Part shown: piece by piece, positions 1 through 11,398 of the stretch
How the letters are laid out: the number at the start of each line of letters is the position of its first letter
Numbering within the stretch: position 1 is the first letter of the stretch
Origin: Crambe crambe
Lineage: Eukaryota > Porifera > Demospongiae > Poecilosclerida > Crambeidae
Assembly (NCBI GenBank): GCA_963924555.1
Contig: OZ004581.1
Coordinates: forward strand, 6,673,338 to 6,737,337
DNA length: 64,000 nucleotides
Direction of reading: 5' to 3'
Position numbers and translations under genes: made by a program
The notes under the pieces: model-generated
Told to the model about the DNA's origin: nothing
The model's database searches: none
The model's input: only the letters and a program-made list of their open reading frames with translations

Positions 1-3000
1 TCCGAATAAACTATATGCTAGTTAAAAATCATCTGCATGGTATCATCCATTCAGATAATGCAACAAAACCAAGTTTGGAGAAAGTGACAGAAGTTGACAT
101 TTATGAATATCCATTTTTACAACCACTTGAAACTTTTTCTTTTGACCACGATGGTGCAAGATTCAAAAATGAAAAGATGGGAGTTATTGTGGAAATCCCT
201 AAAGGAGCGATAGAAGATGGTTTGACCGTTAACATCAAAGTAGGCATAGCTTTGCATGGACCATTCAGTTATCCGACCAATATGCACCCTATTTCTCCAA
301 TCTTATTCCTGTGTCCACAAGAAGAGGTACAATTACTCCAACCCATCAAGATTATATTACCTCACATAATGCAAGATGACTCTGGAGTAATCTTGCTCAA
401 GGCTCATCACAGTGACACTGACTACAATGGAGAAAAAACTGTGCATCACTTTAAACCTCTGGAAAGCAGAGCAAAAGTTATGTCTTTGTTTAAGCACAAG
501 AAAGGCAACTATTGCCTTTTTTCTCTCGATCATTTTTGTTTCACTTGTATTGGAAAGGAAGATAAAAAGACTGTAAGTAACTTTGGATACAGCCTCACTT
601 GTGTGAAGCCCAAAGTGTGCAAGGATTGTTCAGATGTCTACATCTACGTATCATTTAACATGCCACCATGTAAAGAGGTAAGTTCATAATTACAGTGGAA
701 CCTCTGAACAGAGGACACTTGGAAGGAAAGACCTTTAATTGTCCTTATCTTGGAGGTTATATACTTGTTTGTATTGTTTCCATGCAAAAAAAAAAAAAAA
801 AAAAAAAAAAGAGTGCTTAGAAAAGTATAGTCATGAATGAGTGCTTTCCTTAAAATTCAGTGAAGGAGGTGATTTGCTTCTCACCAGCAGGTATTACTGT
901 CTCTATAAGGTTCAAATGTTCATAAAAGATCTGCTACTGGACAGCTCAAGACTTTAATTAAGGACACTAGCTATCTTATTTAGAGGTGCTTGCATTAGGT
1001 GGGTATAAAGTGTTTGCTCAAAAACACAGTGGATTTCACCTTCAATGAGCCTTGAATTGCGTGATCTTCATTTTGATACCAAAAACTCATATCTACTCCA
1101 AGTGGGATGTTTTTAATTTTACTTGTTTGGTTGTTGTCCAGAGGCTTAAATATCATTATCCAGAAGAAGAGTATAAACATCTCCATCTAGAAGATTTCAC
1201 ACTGGAGGATTTAAGTGATGGATATATTCAATTAACTGAAATTGACTGTAGCGATGAAATAGCAATAACAAAGCCACACAAGGTAATTTGAGAATAAAAT
1301 AGTACATGCTACACACAAAGTGTAGGTCTCTATGCTATAAGCACAAGGTTAAATTTAGACTGTAAGCACTGAGGTTGATCACTGACCTATAAATCAGCAG
1401 TCCTACTGGTTCAGCATTTATCAACCACTGCAGGATAATAAGTGATTTATCAACCTAAAATGCTTTTGGTCCGAATTTCTAACCATGCATGTACATGTAG
1501 AGTGGAAGCATGTCATTGCATGTGCATGCAAAAAAAAGAAACTCTTTTTTTATGCTCACAGTCAACAAAACAACCTAATATGGAACATCTTGGGAGGATG
1601 TATAGAACTTTTAATAATCCCTGTTACCAGCTGCATTATGGTTTATTAGCTTTATCATGTGGTCAAATATATTGATAGGTACTTCTTAAAGATGTGGAGT
1701 TTTGGAGTAAGGATGGGAAATTGATAGAATCACTGGATCAACAAAAGAGACATCCGCCTCGAATGCAGATGGAGATCTCCCCCAAACCACAACATCAATG
1801 TCCCCTAACTGTAAAGTTCAAATTTAATTTGAATAAGAATGAGGATGAGCCTTATGCTGTTCTACTAACGTGTGCTAGTAAGTAATAGGTAGCTATAATG
1901 TAAGCTACTGGTAGATGTATTCCTGCATGCATGAGAATTACATACGTACACAAAAGTATGAGCTAATGCAGTGGAGTAGGAACAAAATGAAAATTGAGAG
2001 GGGCAGCAGAGGGGGGGAGTCTTAAAAGATAAGAGACAAGGTACTACACCACATAGTGCAGGCTATGGTTGAAAATACCACTGAATATTAATGGAGGCCC
2101 TCCTGTTATCAAGTTGGGGGACCATCTACCTATCACACCATAATCTCATGGTTTCTACTTCCAGAATATAAAACTATGTCTGGGGTTCCAGAGCAGACTC
2201 CTGGAAATAAAGCATGTAACTGGAGGAAAGAAGGTAAATATTAGTTATTATCATACTGTACAGTGGGTTTTTTTCGGAGATAAAATATTTCGTTAATCAT
2301 CAAAGGACAATACAGATGAAGAATTATGGTAGTCTTTTATTCGGTACGGTATGATTATTTTAGCACATGCGCAACAATATCTACGGACTGCTGAATCTCC
2401 ATTTTCACTTGGCTTGCATACTTGCCTATTTTTGACCTTCATTTCTTCAAGTATAGCTCTCTTTGCGATCATGGTGACTTTTTAATTGATAGAATCTAGC
2501 TAAGAAGAAAGTGGACCAGAAAGTCACCGTAGTTAACGTTGAATGTACGAACGAAAAGAACAACTCTATTATTATGGTGGCTTTATTTGGATAGAAAAAT
2601 TTTCAATAGATGACTGATTACCGAATTACTAAAATTTTATCCCCACCAAAATTATCCCGCTGTATGGTAGCCTGTGCATTGTGATAGGTTTACCATATTA
2701 ATTCACAGGACCAGGACTCTGCAGCTCCCCATCCATGCCTGATATCATCCGATTGAAGTTGGCTCAAGAGGTGGGGGACAAGTATTATTCATTTGGAATA
2801 CTTCTCCTGGATGACAAGACTGGTGCACGTATCAGAGCCATAGAACGAGAAAAAATGAAAAATGCGAAAGAAATCAATCTTCAAATCTTTGAAGAGTGGG
2901 TACAGGGGAAAGGGGAAAACCCTGCGTCCTGGGAAACTCTTATTTCTGTACTGGAAAAATGCGAACTCAACCAACTTGCAAGATTGATAGAACCTAAGCT

Positions 3001-3010
3001 TTGCATGTAG
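1..3010 (+). CDS. ZU5 / UPA-like / death-domain protein, 5' partial
   Basis: Probable signalling adaptor of the UNC5/PIDD/ankyrin-like ZU5-death class. Exons inferred from open frames and splice sites: to 677, 1142-1282, 1679-1877, 2165-2233 and 2709-3010 (stop TAG); all phases join cleanly (0, 0, 1, 1). Exon 1 carries a ZU5 domain, recognised by VIVEIPKGAI and the following beta-rich segment; its end and the next two exons look UPA-like. The last exon encodes a death domain of about 90 residues, including FEEWVQGKGENPASWETLI and LARLIEP. The frame is open to the window edge, so the true start may lie upstream; ATG at 15 is only the first visible one. Intron 1 holds a poly(A) run near 787. 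No transmembrane segment is visible, so a cytoplasmic adaptor is inferred. Family call is confident, partner and pathway are not. Confidence 0.8.
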
Positions 3011-4009
3011 CTATATTAGTACTTTAAATTCCCCTTTTTATTATTTAATTATTATTTATAAAACATACAGTATTGTAGTTACAGCTATTGTACATGCAGT
3101 GAATATATTTTGCAGAAGGAAGTTTGCTTCATGAAAGAGTCAGCTAGCTAGCTATAGCTATATCTTGCAGAAAGAAGTTGAGTTAGTCTCATGAAAGAGT
3201 TTGGGCCTGCTGTACCTTCAAGTCTGATCATCCTCCACCAGATCAGTTTCAATATCAAAGATGACATGCAGCTGACCAACTTTATTGTACTGCCAAAACT
3301 GTCCGAAAGGAATAGCCTGTACAGTGAGGGAAGGCATCTTGACATACATAAAGTGAATTCCCTCTAATCAGGACCCCGAAATGAGGTCACCCTTGTATTC
3401 AGGACACTTCTGTAAAAGTACTTCATAATTAATTTACCCCTGAAATGAGGCCACCCTCTGATTAGTACACCCAAAGGTGGCTGGATTAGATGGAGTCCAC
3501 TGCATGTATCTGAATGGATGTAGCTAGCTACGTAGCTGGTCAGAGGTTCCACTGTATTGCATAACTCCCCATAGTTCAAACTTTGATAGAAGTCTCGTGC
3601 ACCTTTGTTCCCATGGGATTACTGAGTTGCTGTCATTACTAAGTGTTATCCCCATGTCTTTGCCATCTACGAAGCAGAGTTTCTCACAAGGGGTGTATGT
3701 CCATGAGATGAGTCTTAGTTATTGTGCCTAAACTATTTTGATAATGGTGTGAACCTTTTTTTTTTGTTTTTTTTTGTCATAGCTACTTACAGTTAGTCTT
3801 GAAAGTTAACTTATCTTCAATGGCATTGTTGACAATTTGGAATAGACTAAAGCAACCATCTTTTAGCAGCATAGCTATATCCAACCTGCAAGGTCAGGTG
3901 ACACAACAAGAAGTTGAGATTCAATACTTTTATACTTTTACATAATCATAGAATACAAACTTATAGCTATGTATATCTAAAGTGTTTACTGAAAAAGATG
4001 TGGCTAGCT
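3011..4009. other. Intergenic, no gene seen
   Basis: No supportable gene. A short imperfect duplication lies at 3112-3205 (a cagaaGgaagtt/atgaaagagt pair seen twice). Remaining open frames on both strands are short and without recognisable motifs. Confidence 0.5.
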
Positions 4010-4545
4010 CTAATGAATTACCAGTTTGAAGCAGCCTAGTTGACTGGTCTTGATCTGGACATAGTCCAAGTGCATTTGATAGGCAGACTTGTGGAACCTG
4101 TTCCTCTTTACAGGGAGCTGAATGTGTCCAATCGTGTTCATGACCTCTGTCCACTCGCTACTGTCCTTGGAGGCACGTCCAAGCATCTGAAGGTGCCAGG
4201 AATTGTTCTGGTATGGCAAACTGTGTGGCATGGGAATCACTACTGGACAGGACAGGGGAACAGTGGAAGGACTGAGCACAATCATTGGACTGAGCTATAC
4301 TTTCTCTGTAGACTTTGATTTCTTCGCTATAAGGAATGTGTCTTCCTCTTTTGATAGATCATAAACATCTTGCACAACTTCGAACCAGATTTTCTGAGAT
4401 TGTCTGCGAGGGATTGAGTTTTCAGGTCATCTCTATGGTGACACCACTCCTTTCTTTTGTTAGCTTTCCACCTTTGTGTGTGCATGAAGAACCCCACGCC
4501 ATTGCTGAAGATGTTGGAGGTTGAAGGTCGTTTCTTGGCAGGCAT
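4010..4545 (-). pseudogene. Possible decayed HMG-box-like gene fragment
   Basis: Two neighbouring minus-strand open segments (4545-4327 and 4285-4010) look more protein-like than their surroundings. The first starts MPAKKRP and continues with NGVGFFMHTQRWK, SLADNLRKSG and KMFMIYQKRK. This loosely resembles an HMG box as found at the N-terminus of Maelstrom-type proteins, but the diagnostic central tryptophan is absent and the frame closes after 72 codons. The second contains SSEWTEVMNTIGHIQLP and no motif I recognise. No clean splice links them. It could equally be chance coding potential. Confidence 0.2.
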
Positions 4546-4574
4546 TGCATTGGTCCGTAAGAATCACCTTCACT

Positions 4575-4735
4575 GTCATATTTTGATGCGTTATTTCAGC
4601 AGGTAGCTAAGTTATTCTGAACCGACTCACTTTCTGCATTGTTAGTCTATTCTTTCACTGTCGTATCTTGATGCTTAATTTCATTCCTTCAGGAACATAC
4701 TCTCTGCATTGTTACTTACATGCTGTCTCCTATTT
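4575..4735 (+). repeat. Two degenerate copies of the 115-bp microexon-type repeat
   Basis: Sequence from about 4575 matches the unit of the large array at 33.7-36.9 kb: TTTCAG, a triplet (CAG, 4600-4602), GTAGCTAAGTTATTCTGAA, then the characteristic CATTGTTACTTACATGCTG tail. The second copy ends at CCTTCAGGAACATACTC, where the donor side is lost. It shows that this unit is a dispersed family and that decayed copies exist 29 kb away, just upstream of death-domain gene remnants. Confidence 0.7.
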
Positions 4736-4950
4736 TACCTTCACTGTGAGAATTGACGTACAACGCCATGGAGGTTCAGAAGTGTGAGAAGGTGAAGGAA
4801 CTGGCAGAAGCTTTGGACACTTATTATTCATCAACAATAATGCCAAGATTCTGCTAGACCTGTGGCAGGAAGAGATAGAGACAGTATCACCTCCTCCAGC
4901 ATCTGAACAGCATTGCATGTATTAGCTACCCATAGGGTATTTGTTTCCAG

Positions 4951-6064
4951 ATTGATTTACCACAAGTATGAACTGACAGACTTACAAGGAACACTAACTG
5001 AGTTTAAAGGACAAGGAAAGAACAAGGAGATTGATCAGCTAAAGAAAGAATTGGAGAAAGGTGAAGTGTGTAGCTTAGCTATAGATGGATACTCAATCAA
5101 GATCATTCCTTCTTATCTTTAGAATGTCAAACTTCACATTTGAATTCAGGTCTTGGACTGACCCAGTCAGCCATAAGTGCACAATTTATTTCATGTGCAG
5201 GTGTTGGGATGTACCTGTATTAACAATATTTTTTTCTGACTTTACTTCTTCTCCGCTGACTCTTCTTGTTGTGACCAGGTAATTGCAGCACTGCAGAATA
5301 AGTCCCAGCTACAACTGAGCCAAAAGGACAAGGAAAATGATCAGTTGAAAAAAGAATTGGAGAAAGGTAGTGAACTAATGTATCATGTCTATTCTCTGAC
5401 CTGTCACTGATTGTAGATATTATGATGTCTATAGAGTCAACCAATGAGAAAATCAGTTGAAGCAAGTCAAGTTAAAGATGACACCTTGAGTGAGTGGATA
5501 GTTTACTAGTATATCTCATGCACATGTATAGTTATACCCAGTGAGCTACCTAGCAACATAGCTGTGAGTCATGCCATTGTGTGTCTGTCTGTATGCAGCC
5601 TATCGCAATGTGAGGACAGCATTGATTGATATAGTGAGGGAGTGGAGAGATCTTGGAGCAGCTTTAGGACTGCCAGATGCAGAAGTTGATAAAATCAGAT
5701 AGGACAACCCCAATGACATCAATGGTTGCATGAAGGATCTCATTGAGCAGTGGCTGAAGATGAAGGGAAGTCAGCCACCATCTTGGAGCAGTCTCTGCAC
5801 AGCCCTCAGAGACCCTTTGGTTAATCGCAAAGACATTGCATCTAGTATCGAACAAAAGTACTGTATGGTAGGTTGGTGGGAGAAGGAGGTGGAGGATAGC
5901 TATGATGTGTGATTTGATGTGGATATGGATAATGTGAAGGCCTCTCCCCAGAAAAGAAATGTCCTCTTACATTCAGAATTCTCTCTCATTTAAATTGTGT
6001 GTATTCCTCTCCTCAGGCACCACTGGCAGATGAAGAACAAGAGAGGAAGAGAGCGTATTCCTAG
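4951..6064 (+). pseudogene. Coiled-coil / death-domain gene remnant with in-frame stop
   Basis: Two similar exons, 4951-5060 and 5279-5366, both end in a Lys/Glu-rich coiled-coil segment finishing DQLKKELEKG and look like an exon duplication, but their phases do not match. Exon 5599-5867 encodes a death domain (VREWRDLGAALGLPDAEVDK, then IEQWLKMKGSQPPSWSSL and IEQKYC). An in-frame TAG at 5700-5702 interrupts it between helices. A last exon at 6017-6064 joins in phase 0 and ends in TAG. Splice sites around the death-domain exon are intact, so the loss may be recent, or the stop could be an allele or sequencing error. It lies on the same strand as, and 2 kb after, the ZU5/death gene and may be a relative of it. 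Confidence 0.6.
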
Positions 6065-6522
6065 CAAGAGGACCCCACTGCTTGGTGGCCATCAACAGTT
6101 CTATTGATCTAACTACAATGATTCATCTATTGGGATGGGGCAGGCAGTTTATAATTATGCATGTGCGCGCTAAATTAATAAGAATCGGCGCGAAAACGAT
6201 CCTTTACCAATTGATGAACCAGAGTGGGCTTGAGAGAGAGGGAGAAGATGGGGGCTTTGACTTAGTCGTGAGTGCAGTGCAAGAGACATCCATGTTCATA
6301 GAAAGGAAGGAAATAGGACCAGTCCAAAAAAAGGTTAGGATGTATTGAGAGTCATTAGATAATAGTGTGACCAGATATGTGGGGAAAATGGCTGGAAAAT
6401 GTCCTGTTTCATGATCAGGCTGTTATTTTGAGCACTGATCAAACATACTGATACAGTGCAACCTGTCTTTAGCAACCACAAAAAGGTGGTCTCTTTATAG
6501 AGGTCAAAATCAATGGTACAGG
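6065..6522. other. Non-coding flank of the Ginger element
   Basis: No gene supported. A stretch at about 6455-6515 (gcaacctgtctttagcaacc, then ggtggtctctttatagaggtc) resembles sequence near 40770-40900, so it is a dispersed repeat fragment. Confidence 0.4.
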
Positions 6523-6632
6523 TGTTGGGCGCGTTTTATAAATCGTGACGATTTATAAATTGCGCTGCGCATTTTATAAATTCATAATTTGCGCGACGAT
6601 TTATAAATTGCGCGACGATTTATAAATTGCGC
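6523..6632 (+). repeat. Left terminal inverted repeat of Ginger element
   Basis: Pairs with 10990-11098. It contains several copies of a GACGATTTATAAATTGCGC-like motif, so the TIR is itself internally repetitive. Further TTTATAAAT-containing copies extend inward of the right end at about 10850-10960. Confidence 0.9.
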
Positions 6633-6691
6633 ATGAGCGAAAATAAATAGCCACGTGTTCATTTAGCGCTAGCAGATCTAAAGGCAAAGCT

Positions 6692-9600
6692 ATGGCTACT
6701 TTGGAAAGTCGTAAACGTGGACATAAGGAGCTGTTTGAAAAGTATTGTATGGACATGTATCTGAAGAAAACCTCAAAAATTACCAGCAAAACAATTGGCA
6801 AAGAGAAGGCAGAGAGCATTAAGCAGGTCCTCAGAGGAGAAGGGAAACATCCTCCATCCTTCAAATTCTGGGTGAAAATGAACAAGAAGTTCAAATTGAT
6901 CAGCTATCCAGAACTACAACTAGCTAATGTGCTCTGTCTCCCTTCAAAAAAGAAGGTACACTAAAGTGCAGAGTAAAGATAATGACCAATAAGCCTCTAG
7001 CTATGCACATTAATTTTAATAGAATGAAAATGACCCCACATTCTTCAGTGACCATCGGATAGTAGCCATCGTTGAAAACTTTTATGATATACTGGAGCGT
7101 ATTCATTCACTGGAGAATTCCCATATTGGATATCGGAAGACTTTGGCAGAAGTAAGATTTAAATTTATTTCATAATAATAATTACTGCATTGTCTATATT
7201 ATAATGTAGGTGCAAAAGACATACGAATGTTTGCCACGACCAGCTGTGCAATATTTTTGTAATACCTGTCCTGTTTGTCAGCAAAAGGAGCCACAAACTA
7301 ATAATGCTCCTCTGAAGCCTATTATAGCATCTGGTTTTCTCACTCGATGTCAGGTATATATATATATATATGTATGTATAACCTACTGTACCATAGAAAC
7401 TTACACTTATGCTATTAGATTGACCTCATCGATATGCGACATATGGCAGATGACTCATATAGCTATATAGCACATTACATGGATCACTGGTCTAAGTTTC
7501 ATATCTTATGGCCACTAATGAAGAAATCAGCAGTAGAAGTATCCATGGGGCTTATTACCAGAGTTTTTCCTTACATTGGGCTCCCCAAAATACTCCAATC
7601 TGACAACGGCCGAGAGTTCGTGAATGAGACCATTAAGGAGACCCTCAGATTATGGCCCGGTGAAGTGACAATCATAAATGGACGACCACGACACTCTCAG
7701 TCCCAGGGGTTGGTTGAAAAAGGAAATCACCTCGTGGAAATGCAGCTTCAAGCAATGAAGCATGAGTGGAAAGACTCAGGAAGTGTTCCTTGGGCTGACT
7801 GGTTACCTCGGATTCAATGTGAGTATTAATGTGTGTGATACAATACAAACTTCATAATTTGGTATATACTATTAGATAACTTGAACACTCAAGTATGCCG
7901 TACACTTAATAAGAGCCCATATGAAGTAGTGTTTGGGCAGCCACCAAGATCAACACCATTCCCTCAACTACCTTCACAAATGGGTGACAGCATAATGGAA
8001 GAGGATATCTTTGACCTCATCAGTAAAACTTGTAAGCATATCACTCTACAATTTACATTCTTCCTTATAATTATGTAGAAAGTGAATCTCCTAGCCATAA
8101 CTCATCAGTCTCTCCCAGCCGACACTTGCCAGTCTCTCCCAGTCGACACTCGTCAGTCTCTCCCAGTCGACACTCGTCAGTCTCTCCCAGCCGACACTCG
8201 TCAGTCTCTCCCAGCCGACACTCGTCAGTCTCTCCCAGCCGACACTCGTCAGTCACTCCCAGCCGACACTCGTCAGTCTCTCCCAGCCGACACTCGTCAG
8301 TCTCTCCCAGCCGACACTCGTCAGTCTCTCCCAGCCGACACTCGCCAGTCTCTCCCAGCCAACACTTTTTACTGGCTGGTAGCCACCAATTACCATCAAT
8401 TCCGTCTCCTGGTTCAAAACCATCTCCCACACATATTGTTGAAGCATTGCAGGAAGTAAGTTGTGATGATTTGGTCCAAAAGGTTTCTGATATCCTTCCT
8501 TCCTTACATATCACTGGAGAGGTAAGATCTGCAATTGCAAATTATTATAATATCACTTAGTTTAATTGTTCTAGGTTCAATCTGAGTTCATGATGGCTAC
8601 TTGCAAGAAGCGAAGTAAGTATAATGTGTATATTGCTTAAAAGCCAGTGATTCTGGACCCATTAATCCATAATCACACAAGTGATCTATGAATTTATGGC
8701 ACATTCAAAAATATAGATCAGATGAAGAATGCCAGCAACAGGATAATGTGTACTACTATTCTGCAACATGAAGCAATAGTTAACTTCCTTGTATCTAAGA
8801 TTTGTGGGGAAAAAAGCAGCATGGAGGTAAGAATTATTTGCCATAATAATTATATATATTTTTCAGCTCAATTCATAATGCAGCTAGTGTCTTTTTGTTT
8901 CGATTTTGTGTATCCCAAAGTTATGTGTCTGCTTATTATGGAAATGTTTAATCTTAACAGAGAAGAGGTGAGGGTAATTAGTATTATCATAGTTAATTAC
9001 ACTATCTTCAGGCAGAACATGTTATGTACACCAAGAAAGTTAATCCCTGCCTACTTAAAGATACTTCATCGGGCACTGAAACAGGTTTGCATAATTATAG
9101 CTAATAACTGTTACGACTAATAATACTATACTGAAGATACTTCTGGCCATAATTTACCATCACCTAAGAGTTCCTCGTCTGCTCTAACTACAAGTAAACG
9201 GCATCGACAAGTACGTCTGGAAGCTGACAAATGTTATCGCAGTAATGCTGAAAAAATGAAGTTGCAATATGCTAAGCGGAAACAGCACTTCATCAAAACT
9301 TATATTTCTGGAGATGCTGTTACGGTACACATTCCTCGAAATGAGCGTTCCTGTTCAGATATGCCCCGATTACTGTGCCGTGTTATAGAAGTGAAAAGAA
9401 AAAACCTTTATCGTCTACAGTAAGTATTAAAACCTGTATCACTCAAAATGTGTGCAGTCCTTATATGAGCCAATAGATGATAAGTTAGTGGATTCATACA
9501 GTAGCCTGGTATAGCTACCATGCTCCTAAAGAATTCCACATCTGGTTTGACCAGACTAGACCAGCCAGACTCTGCAAAGTGTAGTGCACAAACTGTATTT

Positions 9601-10679
9601 ATCGATTATTACTCTATCAATTTTATAGGTGTGAGCATGGAATTCTATCTACATGTTATCCTGGTAGTGAGCTAATGCCATATCAAGGATCTCTCCAATT
9701 TCCTAGCATTAGTAAAGATAGCACCCACATCCCCACTATATCTTTAAGAGCAGCTTCATTGAAGACTAAGAGAGACAAGATAAAGTGTAATTGTACAAGT
9801 ACGTGTAGAAGGGGGAGGTGTTCTTGCAGATTAGCTGGACAGGAATGTTCCAGCCATTGCCATCCGAAGAATTCATCTTGTTTAAATAAAGATCTTGTGC
9901 TGATGAAGGTTGAACATTCAGTAAATAAGAAAAGTGTTAAAAGCAGTGAAGTGAAATCAAAAAAACGCAGAAAAATTGTACCCAAATCCCTCAGTATCAC
10001 TGAGGAAATTCAAACTAATTGCTGTCTACAGGACAGTCATATTGAAGCTGCAAACCGATTTTTAAAGAATCAGTTTCGAAGCCAAGCTGGATTGTATAAT
10101 CCTGTACATGGACAAGATTTTTCTTTCCCTATAACCAGGGATGCTTTCATACAAATTCTTCTTGTTGGAGGGAATCACTGGGTTACTGTTGCTGGTGTTT
10201 CGTCCTCACTAGTGCATATATATGACAGTGTATATAATCATGTACATGATGATGTAAAGATCCAGGTGGCTGCGCTGATGCTTTCTGATGAACCTGTAGT
10301 GACCTTTAAACTTCACAAAGTGCAATTTCAAAAAGGTTCTCGTGATTGTGGACTGTATGCTGTGGCATATGCAACTGATCTGGCATATGGTAACGACCCT
10401 TCTAGTTATCGGTACAAGCAAGAAAAGCTAAGGTCACACTTTATCGATTGTATAAAGAAAGAAATATTAACACCTTTCCCTCGGGATATAGCAATAACAG
10501 GGAAGCCAAGTTTAGAGAATGTGCCTATTTACTGTTCTTGCCGGCTTCCTGACAATGGGGAGGAGAGGATGGTTCGGTGCAGTCGATGTGGTGAATGGTA
10601 TCACCAGTCATGTGAAAGAATACCTCCGAAAGTATTCCAAAAGTCCGATGTACTATGGGAGTGTAGTAAATGTATTTAA
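6692..10679 (+). CDS. Ginger transposase: integrase, Cys-rich motif, Ulp1-like protease, PHD finger
   Basis: Exons: 6692-6955, 7023-7151, 7210-7353, 7419-7818, 7876-8031, about 8108-8521, 8575-8614, 8717-8826, 9012-9084, 9137-9419, 9629-10679. The N-terminus precedes a zinc-binding H2C2-like segment (CNTCPVCQQKE). The integrase core follows, with probable catalytic D184 (IDLIDM), D241 (QSDNGREF) and E279 (QGLVEKGN), then a linker of SPSRHSSV repeats. A GPY/F-like segment lies around VTVHIPRNERS, and a run of Cys pairs (KCNCTSTCRRGRCSC). The Ulp1-like domain has NHWVTVAG (His), YDSVY (Asp) and SRDCGLYAVAYA (Cys). The C-terminal PHD finger is YCSCRLP...CSRCGEWYHQSC...CSKC. The entry into the linker exon is uncertain: the first AG after intron 5 makes a stop, while AG at 8106-8107 restores frame. 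Otherwise no stop or frameshift. Confidence 0.88.
8106..8369 (+). repeat. 24-bp coding minisatellite, 11 units
   Basis: Eleven head-to-tail 24-bp units (CAGTCTCTCCCAGCCGACAC plus TCGT) encode the eight-residue repeat SPSRHSSV inside the Ginger transposase linker. Units differ by one or two substitutions. Each contains CAG followed by TCTCTCCC, hence a possible splice acceptor. All three frames of the array stay open because 24 is divisible by three. Confidence 0.95.
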
Positions 10680-10989
10680 CCAACCCTACTAGCTAATTAT
10701 AATTTCCAACATTATACAGTACCAATAGATATTACTGTTTTATCAATAGCTAATCGTTGATTTTCAATGTGAATTGTGATTTCCAATGCTTCCGATGATT
10801 TCTTAAAATTTAATCTATGATATGGCCAGCCATTTATACATTATTGCATGCTCAGCGCAATTTATAAATAAATTATTAATGCTCAGTGCAGTTTATATGT
10901 ATTTGTCCAGCCATCTATAAATTATTCATAAAATACTCAGCGCAGTTTATAAATTGTCCATTTCAATTATCTGAATTGGTAAAATGGCC

Positions 10990-11098
10990 AGCCATTTATA
11001 AATTGTTGCGCAATTTATAAATCGTCGTGCAAATTATGAATTTATAAAATGCGCAGCGCAATTTATAAATCGTCACGATTTATAAAACGCGCCCAACA
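10990..11098 (-). repeat. Right terminal inverted repeat of Ginger element
   Basis: Reverse complement of the left end; ends GCGCCCAACA at 11098. Identity is complete for the outer 70 bp and then drops (GCGCGACG against GCACGACG). Subterminal TTTATAAAT motifs may be transposase binding sites (inference). Confidence 0.9.
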
Positions 11099-11250
11099 AA
11101 ACCACTGGTTCCTTGAGAGTCCAGGATAGATGGCATCAAAAAATGGCTAAATCGGTCGTCTTTGAACTAGATATTGTGGACCACACAGACTACTCTAGCT
11201 AACTAGGACTTATCAATAGTTACTTTCACATTAACTCTACTAAGCACACA

Positions 11251-11258
11251 GTTTTCAC
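11251..11258 (+). repeat. 8-bp target site duplication, left
   Basis: GTTTTCAC directly precedes the P-like element and is repeated exactly at 16789-16796 after it. Eight base pairs is the duplication length made by P elements. Confidence 0.9.
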
Positions 11259-11398
11259 CATAGATAGAGGAGAGAAGGGATTGGCAACACCAATTCCGCA
11301 ACACAAAAGTGGCGCGTTTCGCACTTAACCCTTACTTCGCACTTTGCACTGCAATCATAACCCCTTGGTGGTGCATGCATAGATTCGATTTGCAAGGA

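Larger units (their letters stand above)
6523..11098 (+). mobile_element. Ginger-type DNA transposon, apparently autonomous
   Basis: A 4.58-kb element with terminal inverted repeats of about 110 bp, the outer 70 bp matching exactly by eye. The ends begin TGTTGGGCGCG, in keeping with the TGT start known for Ginger elements. Inside is one spliced gene joining a retrovirus-like integrase to Ulp1-type protease and PHD modules, the known signature of Ginger elements related to Gypsy integrases and to vertebrate KRBA2-like genes. I see no convincing 4-5 bp target duplication: the left flank ends GTACAGG and the right begins AAACCAC. The near-identical ends and the open reading frame suggest a young copy. 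Confidence 0.9.

Noticed and set aside
6082..6348. 88-codon plus-strand frame between the death-domain remnant and the Ginger element
   Set aside because: No motif, starts within what appears to be downstream sequence of the remnant, and has no splice partners.
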